The notes beneath the pieces were generated by a model. The model saw only the letters and a program-made list of their open reading frames with translations. It was not told the origin of the DNA and did not search any database. This document shows, one piece after another, positions 30,001 to 37,921 of a DNA stretch of 44,158 nucleotides (positions are counted from its first letter, which is position 1; each line of letters begins with the position of its first letter). Source of the DNA: Chrysochromulina tobinii (Eukaryota > Haptophyta > Prymnesiales > Chrysochromulinaceae); contig JWZX01002829.1 of the NCBI GenBank assembly GCA_001275005.1, forward strand, positions 1 to 44,158, given 5' to 3'. A program made the position numbers and the translations under genes.

Positions 30001-30159
30001 CCGAAAGAGCCTTCCAATTCTCGCGACGCTGCGTGCGGATCCATTGGAGACGGTAGTCGAGAGCGAGGAGTTGTTCGCGGCCCGGAAGTGAGGCGCCTTA
30101 CCAGGTTGAATCGCGTCCGCGTCAAGGAGGCGTGCGCCTATGCACTCAGCTTCCGGCAT
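27082..30159 (-). CDS. OCRL: OCRL/INPP5B-type inositol polyphosphate 5-phosphatase (5-phosphatase, ASH, RhoGAP-like)
   Basis: A 1025-residue enzyme that would remove the 5-phosphate from PI(4,5)P2 (and related lipids), yielding PI4P on endosomes, Golgi or cilia. The 5-phosphatase domain spans about 108-475 and keeps all key residues: N117 in WNVAG, the Glu of GLQEAV, D357 and N359 in GDLNYRL, D434 in PAWCDRVLW, and D461/H462 in SDHRPV. A Gly/Ser-rich loop interrupts the domain near residue 300. An ASH-like beta domain follows (FEFGKLAYG, then MTLTNAGQTALKFSFEP), then a helical RhoGAP-like region from about residue 745 (YTEPSD, then LPPEHYSVFEAIVLFLRRLL). As in OCRL, no arginine finger is obvious. 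A run of about 15 alanines (27560-27620) splits the RhoGAP-like part. The architecture matches OCRL/INPP5B. Confidence 0.92.
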   Translation of the reverse strand: MPEAECIGARLLDADAIQPGKAPHFRAANNSSLSTTVSNGSARSVARIGRLFRRNKSGKDTRPEETESGGAFNAAEREYDPSLFGEIRDSWVRRHMVAREADYTVRKPLSVRVFTWNVAGKKPPSDLERTIQVHLKPLISDCSVFAFGLQEAVKLNAENVGKGNDGPLEGSAILWESALSLALRSVTYDGAFRQLVCRQMMGIVLLVYVREELASACGTPRVCAVGTGLLGLVGNKGAVAASLRIHSSNVCFVCAHMASGSNATEARNLEYAQLLLRLSFPQPLDSAATLDRTLSRLPHGGSGGSSGSGGGGGGGSDGSSQTSSTMRSGGGSDPPESPESPLPETVLEHNLVVWFGDLNYRLNLAGDMARTLAERGDYEVLHAHDQLGQAQRDEKAFNDGFEEAPLTFAPTYKYDVGTDSFDSSEKRRPPAWCDRVLWREGDQGARVSCSEYVRHDERTSDHRPVSARLAWHVAVQDVSARERVRSEITRSLDAWENSCVPTVALDMTEFEFGKLAYGIPTRRTMTLTNAGQTALKFSFEPLPDHSHHRPEWLDLHPASNLLMPGEVCHVQLTALVETPYAAELNREATGAVAAESPGAVALESILLLRLQNGRDYYVTVGASWQATCLGRRLLDRTAVGAPIRPPRYPDAARAPEAAAHGGAMPHELSVLLEVLDAEVRRATEAAAAADAAAATATSDASAAAAAPLLETSEDTHQHARAAAAASAAAASAATAAAVSMAAAGACTQLAALFYTEPSDEAACAAVVAALDEGGALPAVPLTCHGATLIRWCNALAESVIMPQLLEAAEKAAGSRAAAFALVEQLPPEHYSVFEAIVLFLRRLLRAHAAAAAAAAAAAAAAAATVVCRGSAPPVPPPTPPTVPATPASGMPEALRPAAAAALEGQEYLPDRLLSQNGTGAEANQQGGFAVASINAQLDSRVASLFGEAMMRQPKLPVKPGERGNSARGSTRKSKQPLIYLIGAQWWKAAFLGHFLDELEVADQALPWTERARLDARLAAQRVWRG
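27560..27620 (-). repeat. GCN-triplet run encoding polyalanine
   Basis: GGCAGC hexamers pass into GGC triplets on the plus strand, encoding about 15-20 alanines inside the RhoGAP-like region of the phosphatase. Confidence 0.85.
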
Positions 30160-30390
30160 TCTCTACCTCACGCCGATTACCAACGCAATCACGATGAGCC
30201 GTTCACGTTCACGTTCTCGAGGATAACGAGCCTTGAATGCCTCTTTTCATGCTGAAGGCATGCCATAAAGTTACGTGAAGCAACGAAACAAAGAAATATG
30301 TGTAGCGAGATTTGCTGACAACACTGCGGACGAGTCGTACAAAGGGAGACCTGGCTAAGGGGGAAAGGTCCTCTGCGGCGCAGAGCCGCT

Positions 30391-31221
30391 TTAAGCGGCC
30401 TGCTCGGGGATCGCCTGCATGATGTCGGAGTCACCAGTGTCGGTGATCGACAGCACCGAGGTGCGGAACAGCTTTCCGCACGCAGTGCCGAGGGTGATGT
30501 TGTTGCCGCTGTAGTGGTGCACAGCAGTCTTCGCAAGCATTGCATAGTACTCAATCTCAGACTTGCGCAGCGGCGGGCAGTTGTTGGAGATGAGGATGAG
30601 CTTAGCTGCAGAGCGCACGAGAGACAAGGGGAGGCAGGGCGTGTCAGGTAACAACTCGGGCCACGAAGGGCAAACTCGCTCGGGAAGCGCCCGAACGAGC
30701 AGGTGCAGGCGCGTGCAACGCCGATTGCTGCCTGTCTGCGCATGCGCAACTTCCACCGTCTTCATGCCTGTCCTGCTGCCGACCCCCGCCGCCTCCCGCT
30801 CGTGCCAGCAGCCCTTCTCTGGCTTGGCTGCAACATCATGATCACAGCTGCTTGCAATAGAGGGTCTGTCCCGACTGCGTCTGAACCAGCCTGGCAACTA
30901 TCCGAGCGAGCTGAGTGCGCGTGCGTGCGCTGCGCGGCGTCCGAGGGTAATGCTGCGCACATTTGCCGTTGCGCAGCGATTTCAGTGTGCTCTTGTAGCC
31001 CAGCAGTGCCTTGCCCGACTTCATGACGAGGCCAAGCTTGGCGTTCACCGAGTCCATGCCTGCCTTCTTCACCTTCTGCGAGCGCGAGAGCGCGACACGG
31101 TATGGTCAGCGCGTGCAGGCACACGGTACCAGGCTGCAGGGAGGATCGGTGCGCGTGAGCGTGCCTTTTCAGCCTTGGGGGCCTCAGCCGGAGCAGGGGC
31201 GGCCTCCTTCTTGGTCGGCAT
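30391..31221 (-). CDS. RPL30: Ribosomal protein eL30 (RPL30), three exons
   Basis: Large-subunit ribosomal protein eL30, 128 residues when spliced. Exon 1 is 31221-31165 ([19 protein letters not shown]), exon 2 is 31075-30961 and exon 3 is 30605-30391. Exon lengths of 57, 115 and 215 nt sum to 387, a whole number of codons including the stop. Exon 2 encodes the conserved [19 protein letters not shown]. Exon 3 encodes [26 protein letters not shown] and GDSDI, diagnostic of eL30. Intron 1 (31164-31076) would be GC-AG (donor AAG|GCACGC, acceptor CGCAG). Intron 2 (30960-30606) is GT-AG (GTGCGC donor, CTGCAG acceptor). The Ala/Lys-rich N-terminus is longer than in yeast or human. Its start lies only 139 bp after the TERT stop codon on the same strand. 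Confidence 0.93.
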
Positions 31222-31360
31222 TTTTGCTAGGCGACGTAAGCTAGGACGCTTTCTGTGGGGAAAAACGTGAAAGCGTAACCACCGACCTGGGAAACGCACT
31301 TTTCACGTGAACAGAAACTCACGGAGATTGGAGGGAAAGGCGCTTTTGCCTGCCAGCCGC
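31222..31360. promoter_or_regulatory. 139-bp spacer between TERT stop and RPL30 start
   Basis: Both flanking genes are on the minus strand, so this must hold the TERT 3' end and most of the RPL30 proximal promoter. A perfect palindrome TTCACGTGAA (E-box/G-box CACGTG) lies at 31302-31311, about 85 bp upstream of the RPL30 ATG. A pyrimidine tract ending in CCCCACAG just upstream of the ATG could be a 5' UTR splice acceptor, though this is speculative. Confidence 0.4.
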
Positions 31361-34300
31361 TCACCCCAGCCGGATGAGCCCCTGGGCGTCGCACGCTGCG
31401 GCAAGCAGAGGCATGCACGGCTCGGCCAGCTGCACGCAGCGCTGCTCAGCGAGGGTAAGAAGCCGTCGTATCCGTCGCCGGAGCGCCGGAGCGCCGAGCG
31501 TCGCCGGCCGGTGCTGGCAGATGACGCTCACGGCGGCCCAGCCCAGGTACTCGACCTCACACCCCGCGAGCAGCGTCGACGCACAGCGCCCGTGTGGCGC
31601 CAACTGTACGGCGCGCCGCTGGTGCGTGCGCGCGACGCGGCTGCCGTAGAGCACGCATGCCTCGAGGGCGCGCGCAAGGGCGTCGGGCGCCGCGTCCTGC
31701 TGGCTGAGGTGCGAGGATAGCAGCGCGTGCAGAAAGGCGTGGAAGATGTTCCGTCGCACCACTAGTCCCGAGTTGAGCTGTGGGTCGACAAACGCACGAT
31801 GGAGTTTCGGCTTGAGCCCCTTGCATGCAAGTGCGAGCCAACGCGCGAGCGAGACCGATCCGCGGCGCGGCCGGTGCTCGCGCGCCGCGAGCAGCCGCGC
31901 CTTGCCAAGGTACGGGCGCGCCTCACACGTCTCCACGTCGATCAGCCAGCCGCACCACGGGAAAAAGCGGCGGCCTTGCGCGTCGGTGCACATGCCAGGA
32001 GGAAGCACGTGCACATCGTCGGCGTCGGCGTCGGCGCCGGCGTTGGTTGTGGCGTCGGCGTTGGTGGTGTCGACGATGGCATCGACGGTGGCGTCCATGG
32101 CGAGCGTAGCACCAGTGGAGGGGCGTGCGGTAGCAGGGTAGGTCCGCCCCTTGGACGGGTTGATGACAGAGCCGAAGGAGGACAATTGGTGCTCGAGGGA
32201 GGCGAGCAGGTTGGCTGGCTCTGGCAGCGGCATCGACGAGGGGTGCGCAGCGGTTGGGGTCGCGTCAAGGGTCTGCACGTGCAGAGTGTCGTCGATCAGC
32301 CTGAGTTGCAGTTGCAATGCATGCGGCTCGGCCGTTGGCGGAGCCGCCGGTGCCGCCCGTACCCGCACCGCCGTGCCCAGCGGTCCTTGGCGATCGCTAT
32401 CCAAGGCCGCGCGATGCGGCAGGTAGCGTGCGAGTATCGCGTGTTCATACGCGCCGTAATGCAAGGAGCAGAAGAGGGAGGAGAGCACTGAGCCTTGGGG
32501 CACCCCCATGCGCTGCACAAGGAATTGGCCGTCGAGCGCCACCACGTTGCAGAACACGTGCTCACGCATCTGTGCGAGTGCCAGCCGCGACGCCTGCGGA
32601 CGCACGGTCGCGCCCTCGATGAAGAGCGCGCCGTGCGCTGCGCCGCTCGCCGCGAGGCGCGCGGCGGCCGCCAGTGGGTCGGCGACGAGCCGGCCTCCGC
32701 ACACCTCGGTGAGCGTACGAGCGACGAGCCCTCCAGCCGACGGCCGGTACACACGGAAGCTTCGAGGGATGAGCACACGAGGGGGTGGGGGCGGCGCCGG
32801 CGCACGCGCTGCCGATCGACTCACGAGAGCGCCGCCCGTCGCCGTCGCCGCCGCCGCCGTCGTCGCGGGCACCGCTGCCATCGCTCGCCCGACGGGCGGT
32901 CCTGCAGTCGTGGTGAGCAGTAGCCTGAGCGCAAATTGGATCGCTTGGAAGAGTCGCGGCTGAGCGATCGTGTCGAAGCAGCCGGTGAGATCCGTCGACG
33001 AGAAGCGCAGCAGCGCGTCAGGTGCCAGGTGACGGCGCTCCGCGACGAAGTGGCGCCAGCGCACATGCACCTCCGACAGGCCCAGCAAGGAGGTGGCGAG
33101 CGCACTGGGCAGCCGGCGGCGCAGCGAGCTCAACAGAGGCAGCAGGTGCGCGAGCGCCGTGTTCACTGGCTCATGGAGGGCACCGCGAGCCGCGAGCGTG
33201 GGCGCGCCGTCGGCCTCCCTGGCGTCCTGGCGCCATCGCTTGGGCAGACGCACCGCACGACTCAGGTTATGGATTGTACGGAAGTCGCCCCGCCCCTTAG
33301 GAAGCAATTGGAGAGTCGCACACCCACTCGAGCGTTCAGGGTCCGTGAGGAGGCGGAAGGCCTCAGGGGCCGACAACGGGTAGAGTGAGGCACGGCGCAC
33401 CTTGCGGCACGCGCGCCGGAAGGCCCGCCGCCAAATGCCTCGTGGCCACGGACTGTACGAGAGGGCATCAGCGTACCGCTGCGGCGACTTACAGACGAAC
33501 GTTCGTCGCAGGCTGGGAAGCAGTAAACGGAGGACCAACCACTGTCCCAAGCTGCGCAACCGCCGGCGAGCACAGGCGGCGTGGCGCGCCCCCTTGCCGC
33601 GGCTGCCCTTGAAAGCGATGCCTAGCGACCGGCGCGAGGCGCGCGGCATGCGCATGGCTTTGGTAGGCGCTTGCATCCCGGCTTCTGTGGCCGTGAGCGG
33701 CTGGGCGACCGGCTTAACGGAGTGGTGGAGCTTGGAGCGCTTGTGATCGAGATCACGGTCGAGATCGGCAGGCTCGCTCTGAGACGCCGCCGCGGCTGCC
33801 GAGCGCTTGCGCTTCCTCTCCTTCCCCCTGCTCGTCGCTGGCACTCGTACGACGGATGGATGCTCGTGCTCAACAGAGGGGCGACGGCGCCCACGACAGC
33901 GCTTCCGTCCTCGGTCGGGGGCAGCGAGGGCGCCATTCGGAGCTGCGGATGCTGGGTGCTCCGTCGTGTGCAAACGCTCGGTGAGCTGCGCGGGGAGGCT
34001 CATGCGCCGCTCGCGCACCCCTGACGCCAAAGTGCCCGTGTGCGCGGCGGCGGCAAGCAGCGCACGCACATTGTGACTCGATCCGAGCAGTTGGGTTGGG
34101 ATGACCGCAGCGCCGACGGCCCATGTGAAGTTGTGGACGTGCGCCCAGGTGACGGCGGAGACCGCGGCGGCGGGCGGGTGGGGCGGGAGGTGCGCGCACA
34201 GCAACTTGTGGTACGATGTGCGTCGGTGCCGCCGCACAAGCGACCGGATGAGTACTCGCATCTGGCGTCGTGTTGGTACGATGACTGCGCAGCGACGCGG

Positions 34301-34930
34301 GGGCACGGGTTCCGGGAATGGATGTGGTGGTGGCTGCGGCAGTGGCAGCGGCGGCACGGGAACGGCCGCCGCAATCGGCGCGGGCTCCGGAGAGTCCATC
34401 AAGAGGTCGTCGGTGGCCTCGGCAGCTTTCCTGGCGAGGGCTGTGGCCTCGGCGGCTGCCTGGGCCGCAGCGCGTTGTCGCGTGGCCTTGCGCCGCCGCC
34501 AGCTGCTAAGACGAGGGCGCTTGTTGCTAGAAATATCGTGAGGAACGTCCATGTGCCCACTTTCGTCTTCATCTTTGGGCGGTGGCGGCGGCGGCAAACC
34601 GCGCACCCTTGGAACCGGACACGCTGGCAGGTTTGCGCTCTTTGCTGAAGTACGTAGAGGTGGCGGTCCGCTGAACTGGAAGACGCAGTTGTTGGGCAGG
34701 GGCCATAGCATGGTTTGGCTGAGCAGATGACGCACGGTGCCCTCACCAATCCGATGAGCAAGCATAGACATGCTCGCGCTGAGGGCCTGTGGACAGCGGC
34801 CCTCGATGACGTCAGATGATGCTGGCCCGCCCGTGTCGATGACGGGCGGAGGCACGCCGTCGCTTCGCTTTAGGACGAGTGTCCGTTGAAGCAGCGACAG
34901 GTAGTCCTTAGGGTCGTGCGGGTAGGACAT
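31361..34930 (-). CDS. TERT: Telomerase reverse transcriptase catalytic subunit
   Basis: A 1189-residue protein from the ATG at 34930, uninterrupted by introns. It extends chromosome ends by copying the telomerase RNA. A short TEN-like N-terminus is followed by a Pro/Ala-rich linker. A QFP-type segment lies at about 265-285 (FTWAVGAAVIPTQLLGSSHN) and the T motif starts near 459 (LGQWLVLRLL). RT motifs 1/2 are at about 541-558 (LPKGRGDFRTIHNLSR). Motif A has catalytic D647 (DLTGCFDTI). Motif B' is at about 808-828 (GVPQGSVLSSLFCSLHYG). Motif C has D880/D881 (LIDDTL). Motif E is at about 986-1004 (FFPWCGWLIDVETCEARPY). The TERT-specific insert between A and B' is present but Ala-rich. The C-terminal extension (LHRAFVDPQLNSGLVVRRNIF onward) is also typical. 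Motif B' and E wording excludes LTR or LINE reverse transcriptases. Confidence 0.95.
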   Translation of the reverse strand: MSYPHDPKDYLSLLQRTLVLKRSDGVPPPVIDTGGPASSDVIEGRCPQALSASMSMLAHRIGEGTVRHLLSQTMLWPLPNNCVFQFSGPPPLRTSAKSANLPACPVPRVRGLPPPPPPKDEDESGHMDVPHDISSNKRPRLSSWRRRKATRQRAAAQAAAEATALARKAAEATDDLLMDSPEPAPIAAAVPVPPLPLPQPPPHPFPEPVPPRRCAVIVPTRRQMRVLIRSLVRRHRRTSYHKLLCAHLPPHPPAAAVSAVTWAHVHNFTWAVGAAVIPTQLLGSSHNVRALLAAAAHTGTLASGVRERRMSLPAQLTERLHTTEHPASAAPNGALAAPDRGRKRCRGRRRPSVEHEHPSVVRVPATSRGKERKRKRSAAAAASQSEPADLDRDLDHKRSKLHHSVKPVAQPLTATEAGMQAPTKAMRMPRASRRSLGIAFKGSRGKGARHAACARRRLRSLGQWLVLRLLLPSLRRTFVCKSPQRYADALSYSPWPRGIWRRAFRRACRKVRRASLYPLSAPEAFRLLTDPERSSGCATLQLLPKGRGDFRTIHNLSRAVRLPKRWRQDAREADGAPTLAARGALHEPVNTALAHLLPLLSSLRRRLPSALATSLLGLSEVHVRWRHFVAERRHLAPDALLRFSSTDLTGCFDTIAQPRLFQAIQFALRLLLTTTAGPPVGRAMAAVPATTAAAATATGGALVSRSAARAPAPPPPPRVLIPRSFRVYRPSAGGLVARTLTEVCGGRLVADPLAAAARLAASGAAHGALFIEGATVRPQASRLALAQMREHVFCNVVALDGQFLVQRMGVPQGSVLSSLFCSLHYGAYEHAILARYLPHRAALDSDRQGPLGTAVRVRAAPAAPPTAEPHALQLQLRLIDDTLHVQTLDATPTAAHPSSMPLPEPANLLASLEHQLSSFGSVINPSKGRTYPATARPSTGATLAMDATVDAIVDTTNADATTNAGADADADDVHVLPPGMCTDAQGRRFFPWCGWLIDVETCEARPYLGKARLLAAREHRPRRGSVSLARWLALACKGLKPKLHRAFVDPQLNSGLVVRRNIFHAFLHALLSSHLSQQDAAPDALARALEACVLYGSRVARTHQRRAVQLAPHGRCASTLLAGCEVEYLGWAAVSVICQHRPATLGAPALRRRIRRLLTLAEQRCVQLAEPCMPLLAAACDAQGLIRLG

Positions 34931-35509
34931 GAGCCGTCGAGCGCGCGCGCGCGCGCCGCGCGAACGCGGCCGACGCGCGACATAGAAATCGATGTGCTGT
35001 GAACCTGACTGTTTCCGCGTCTTCGACCCGGGAAGAAGAGACGTCTCTCAGGCGCGCTCACAGGCCGCCCAACGGCGCAAGAAAGTACGTGGAAAAGTTC
35101 GGCGCCCCATCGGCAGTTTAGAAGGGCGAAGGGTCGGTGTTAATTCATGATTTGCAGCGCCGGCCTGTGCGCTGTGGGGTACTATTTGTACTCTGGGAGA
35201 GAATCGAAGCCTTTGCGAACTCGAATGCCCGTGGTACGGTAGATTCGCCCTTCTGTCCCGTGTGTGTCCCGTGTGTGTCCCGGCTCCCCCCGGTGCCTTT
35301 GAACACTCTTTGAACCGGTACCGGTGGTTTCAGAAATTGGGATCACGCCACATACGCGCGCCGCCGCGTCACACACGCGCCGCGGGAGTGTGGGTTCCGC
35401 GGCAGCCTTCATTGGCGTAGCCGGTACAGTCTCGCACAAGCCACTTCCAACGCTGCATTGTTGCTAGTTTTACTGCGGCCGTTGGTACTTTTAGCTTCCG
35501 GCGCGATCT
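34931..35509. promoter_or_regulatory. Divergent promoter of TERT and an EF-hand gene with GC-rich motif
   Basis: A 579-bp region between the TERT start (minus) and the EF-hand gene start (plus). At 35258-35298 the GC-rich motif lies in reverse orientation (GTGTGTCCCGGCTCCCCCCG), with the GTCCCGTGTGT unit doubled. An ACCGGTACCGGT palindrome follows at 35314-35325, and CCGGTAC appears again at 35421. No coding sequence is supported. Confidence 0.5.
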
Positions 35510-37822
35510 ATGCCGCCCATTTGGGCCAAATCACCGAAGAACTTGGGTGCCCTGACAAGTGAGACGCTTCGCAACTTCTTCCGCTTCAGTGGCGGCATGA
35601 CGGTGATCCAGCATTTCCGTGGAATCGACCACGACCACGATGGTATACTCACTCTCGAGGATTTCATCATCGGTGTGCGGTCGATCGGCTTCGAGAACGC
35701 GACCGAGGAGGAGTGCACGTCTGTGTTCAAGTGGCTTGACGACGACGGTTCAGGTGCTGTGCCCTACCAGGAACTCGACAAAAAGCTGCGCGAGCACAGT
35801 ACATCACCCCAGCAGCCAGCGTCGATCAACCGAGTCCTCGCCTTCGCCAGGCTGAAGACTAACGGCAATCTCATGGACGCGAAAAAGGGCAAAGGCTGGA
35901 TGGATCGTGCGAGGACCAAGGTGGGGCGCCGCAAGTTCGAGGAGTTGATGCGCTCACAGGGCATTGATGGCGACGAGACGCTCAACTCCGTCGAAGCCTT
36001 TACGAAGCGTCAAACGCTTCGCAAGAACCGTTTGGTGACAGAAATGCTGACCATGTTTTGGGCAGTAGCTCTTTCCGTAGCCAAGCACCGGCCTCACGGG
36101 CGGCCCAACGCCGTCGATCTTAGCTTTGACGATTACTTGATCACGTACAAACAGATCTATCGTAAACTCGTCGGCGAAGACGATTACGACGAGGCGGAGG
36201 CCGAAGATAGCGCGCTCGAAGAGTTCTTCAGAGACGCGGGTGGGATGGGCTTCATGTCGCAGCACGCTTTCGTGGGCGGCATCTTCGAGGTCGCTGATCT
36301 CTACGTCGAATCACTCGAAGCCGAAGATTACGCTAACTTCTTGAACGATCTCCTCATGGAAATCGCGCCCGCCATCGCCAAGGCAAGCGGCATTCCACCG
36401 ATCGATTTGAAGAGGGACAAGGAAGCCCTGCTGCGTGTCGCGAGCGATGCAGAGCAGGCTGAGGTGAGAGGCATCAGTCAGCTCGCAGGCTGGGGACTCG
36501 ATGGATTGGACGGAGGCGCCGGGGGCCATAAAGAAGCAGCAGGTCAAGGTGTAAGTGGAGCAGCAGGTCAAGGCGGACGTGGTCTTGGGCATGCGGCAGA
36601 TCGAGACGTGAGTGGTCTCAGCGAGGCCGAGCGCCTCGCCGAGCTCAGGCGGCGGCAGGAGGCGGGCGAGCTCACTGACGAGGAACTCGCTGAATTGCGG
36701 CGGCTCGAGCGCGTCGCCGACCTCATGCGGCGACAGGCGGCGGGCGAGCTGACTGACGAGGAACTCGCTGAAATACGGCGGCTCCAGGGGGATCTCGGCG
36801 CGGAAGGCGGCAACAACGATACAAGCGGAGAGCGCGCACAACGTGCTTCCATCGGTGTCGAGGCGATGCTTGGTCCTTGGCCCTTCCACGTACGCCATCA
36901 GCCCCGTCGACCCGGCGAGCGAAGCCCACCCCGCGATCGGCCGCATTGCGTGGGCTGCAGAGGGGAGGCTATGCTGTGCGTCGAGTGTGATAGGCACACG
37001 TTGGCTTCAAGTCCCGAGTTGGCTGACCGATTGCGACAGGCCGTCCCTCTGCTTCGACTGCCCATGCTATCGCCTCTGCCTGGGGGCAAAGACCTTTGCG
37101 GCGATGGCTATAACCCTTGCCTGTTGCCGCGATTCACCATGGCGGTCCTGCGTCCGTCGCGATCGCTACCGCCTGGTGCCCTATCCTGCGGTTACGGCTA
37201 TGTTGGCTCTGTGTGTGTGGCCTCACAGGATCCCAGGATCGACCAGTACCGGCGCGCGATCAGCTCGCCACAGGCGCTCAAGGCGTACGTGGAAGGGCCA
37301 CGGACTAATCACCACCGTCGCAGTGAGATACTCGGTGAGGTCATCATGAATGAAGACAGGCGCCGCGATGTGTACACGCCCTACATCGGCCCCGACGACA
37401 TGATTGAAGTCGAGCACCAGGGCCGTGTGTCTGGGCGAGCGGGGCTGTCAACGACGCCGCCGCCCTTGCCGTGGTCGAGGCCGCGCACGACGCCGGCCTC
37501 GCCGCTCCTGTCACGACCGAGCACAAAGGGGGCTTCGTTGTTCCCGTCTCGTCCGGGTACGGTGTTTCCGTCACGTCCGGGTACAATGGGGACCTCGCGG
37601 TTCTTGTCACGTCCGGGCACACAGGGGGCTTCGACGTTCCCGTCACGTCCGGGTACGATGGGGACCTCGCCATCGCTTCTGTTTCATCCGGACCCCGAGC
37701 CAAGTACGCCGTGGCCCAGCCCGCCGAGCAAGACCGCGTACATGACGTCGTCCAGCATCCGTCATCTAGCTTCCTCAACCTCAATGGACACATTTGATAT
37801 CGGTTCGGGGTGGACACGATAA
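35510..37822 (+). CDS. EF-hand protein with repeated C-terminal segments (unknown function)
   Basis: A 770-residue protein from the ATG at 35510. Two canonical EF-hands lie at about residues 43-54 (DHDHDGILTLED) and 79-90 (DDDGSGAVPYQE). They are followed by a helical region (about 100-320) with sequence reminiscent of conserved flagellar/cytoskeletal calcium-binding proteins; no family name can be given. A Gly-rich linker leads to two near-identical 28-residue helices (RRQEAGELTDEELAELRRL) at about 375-425. The part after residue 440 is of lower quality. It has a CVGC-CVEC cluster near 480 and many SRPGT repeats at about 663-730. Unrecognised introns in this second half cannot be excluded, since composition changes near 36870. 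The copia element begins 100 bp after the stop. Confidence 0.7.
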   Translation: MPPIWAKSPKNLGALTSETLRNFFRFSGGMTVIQHFRGIDHDHDGILTLEDFIIGVRSIGFENATEEECTSVFKWLDDDGSGAVPYQELDKKLREHSTSPQQPASINRVLAFARLKTNGNLMDAKKGKGWMDRARTKVGRRKFEELMRSQGIDGDETLNSVEAFTKRQTLRKNRLVTEMLTMFWAVALSVAKHRPHGRPNAVDLSFDDYLITYKQIYRKLVGEDDYDEAEAEDSALEEFFRDAGGMGFMSQHAFVGGIFEVADLYVESLEAEDYANFLNDLLMEIAPAIAKASGIPPIDLKRDKEALLRVASDAEQAEVRGISQLAGWGLDGLDGGAGGHKEAAGQGVSGAAGQGGRGLGHAADRDVSGLSEAERLAELRRRQEAGELTDEELAELRRLERVADLMRRQAAGELTDEELAEIRRLQGDLGAEGGNNDTSGERAQRASIGVEAMLGPWPFHVRHQPRRPGERSPPRDRPHCVGCRGEAMLCVECDRHTLASSPELADRLRQAVPLLRLPMLSPLPGGKDLCGDGYNPCLLPRFTMAVLRPSRSLPPGALSCGYGYVGSVCVASQDPRIDQYRRAISSPQALKAYVEGPRTNHHRRSEILGEVIMNEDRRRDVYTPYIGPDDMIEVEHQGRVSGRAGLSTTPPPLPWSRPRTTPASPLLSRPSTKGASLFPSRPGTVFPSRPGTMGTSRFLSRPGTQGASTFPSRPGTMGTSPSLLFHPDPEPSTPWPSPPSKTAYMTSSSIRHLASSTSMDTFDIGSGWTR
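36874..37304. repeat. 23-bp inverted repeat pair inside the EF-hand gene
   Basis: Positions 36874-36896 and 37282-37304 are reverse complements at 22 of 23 bases (core GGCGTACGTGGAAGGGCCA on the right arm). Read outward in the same sense, both encode AYVEGPRT, one on each strand. Confidence 0.8.
37500..37690 (+). repeat. Degenerate minisatellite encoding SRPGT units
   Basis: Units based on CGTCCGGGTAC with variable spacers repeat about six times. They encode FPSRPGT/MGTS-type peptides near the C-terminus of the EF-hand protein. Confidence 0.75.
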
Positions 37823-37921
37823 CATGAACGTTAGCACGTAGTAATGTATAGTCTGTCTCTACGCATCTGCTTTTTAGTGATACTGATAGCTCCACAATCA
37901 CATGTAAAGACGAGACCTCTC

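Noticed and set aside
31361-34930. LINE or other retroelement reverse transcriptase
   Set aside because: Motif B' (PQGSVLSSLFCSLHYG), motif E (FPWCGWLID), the T and QFP regions and the C-terminal extension are specific to TERT; there is no endonuclease or RNase H.
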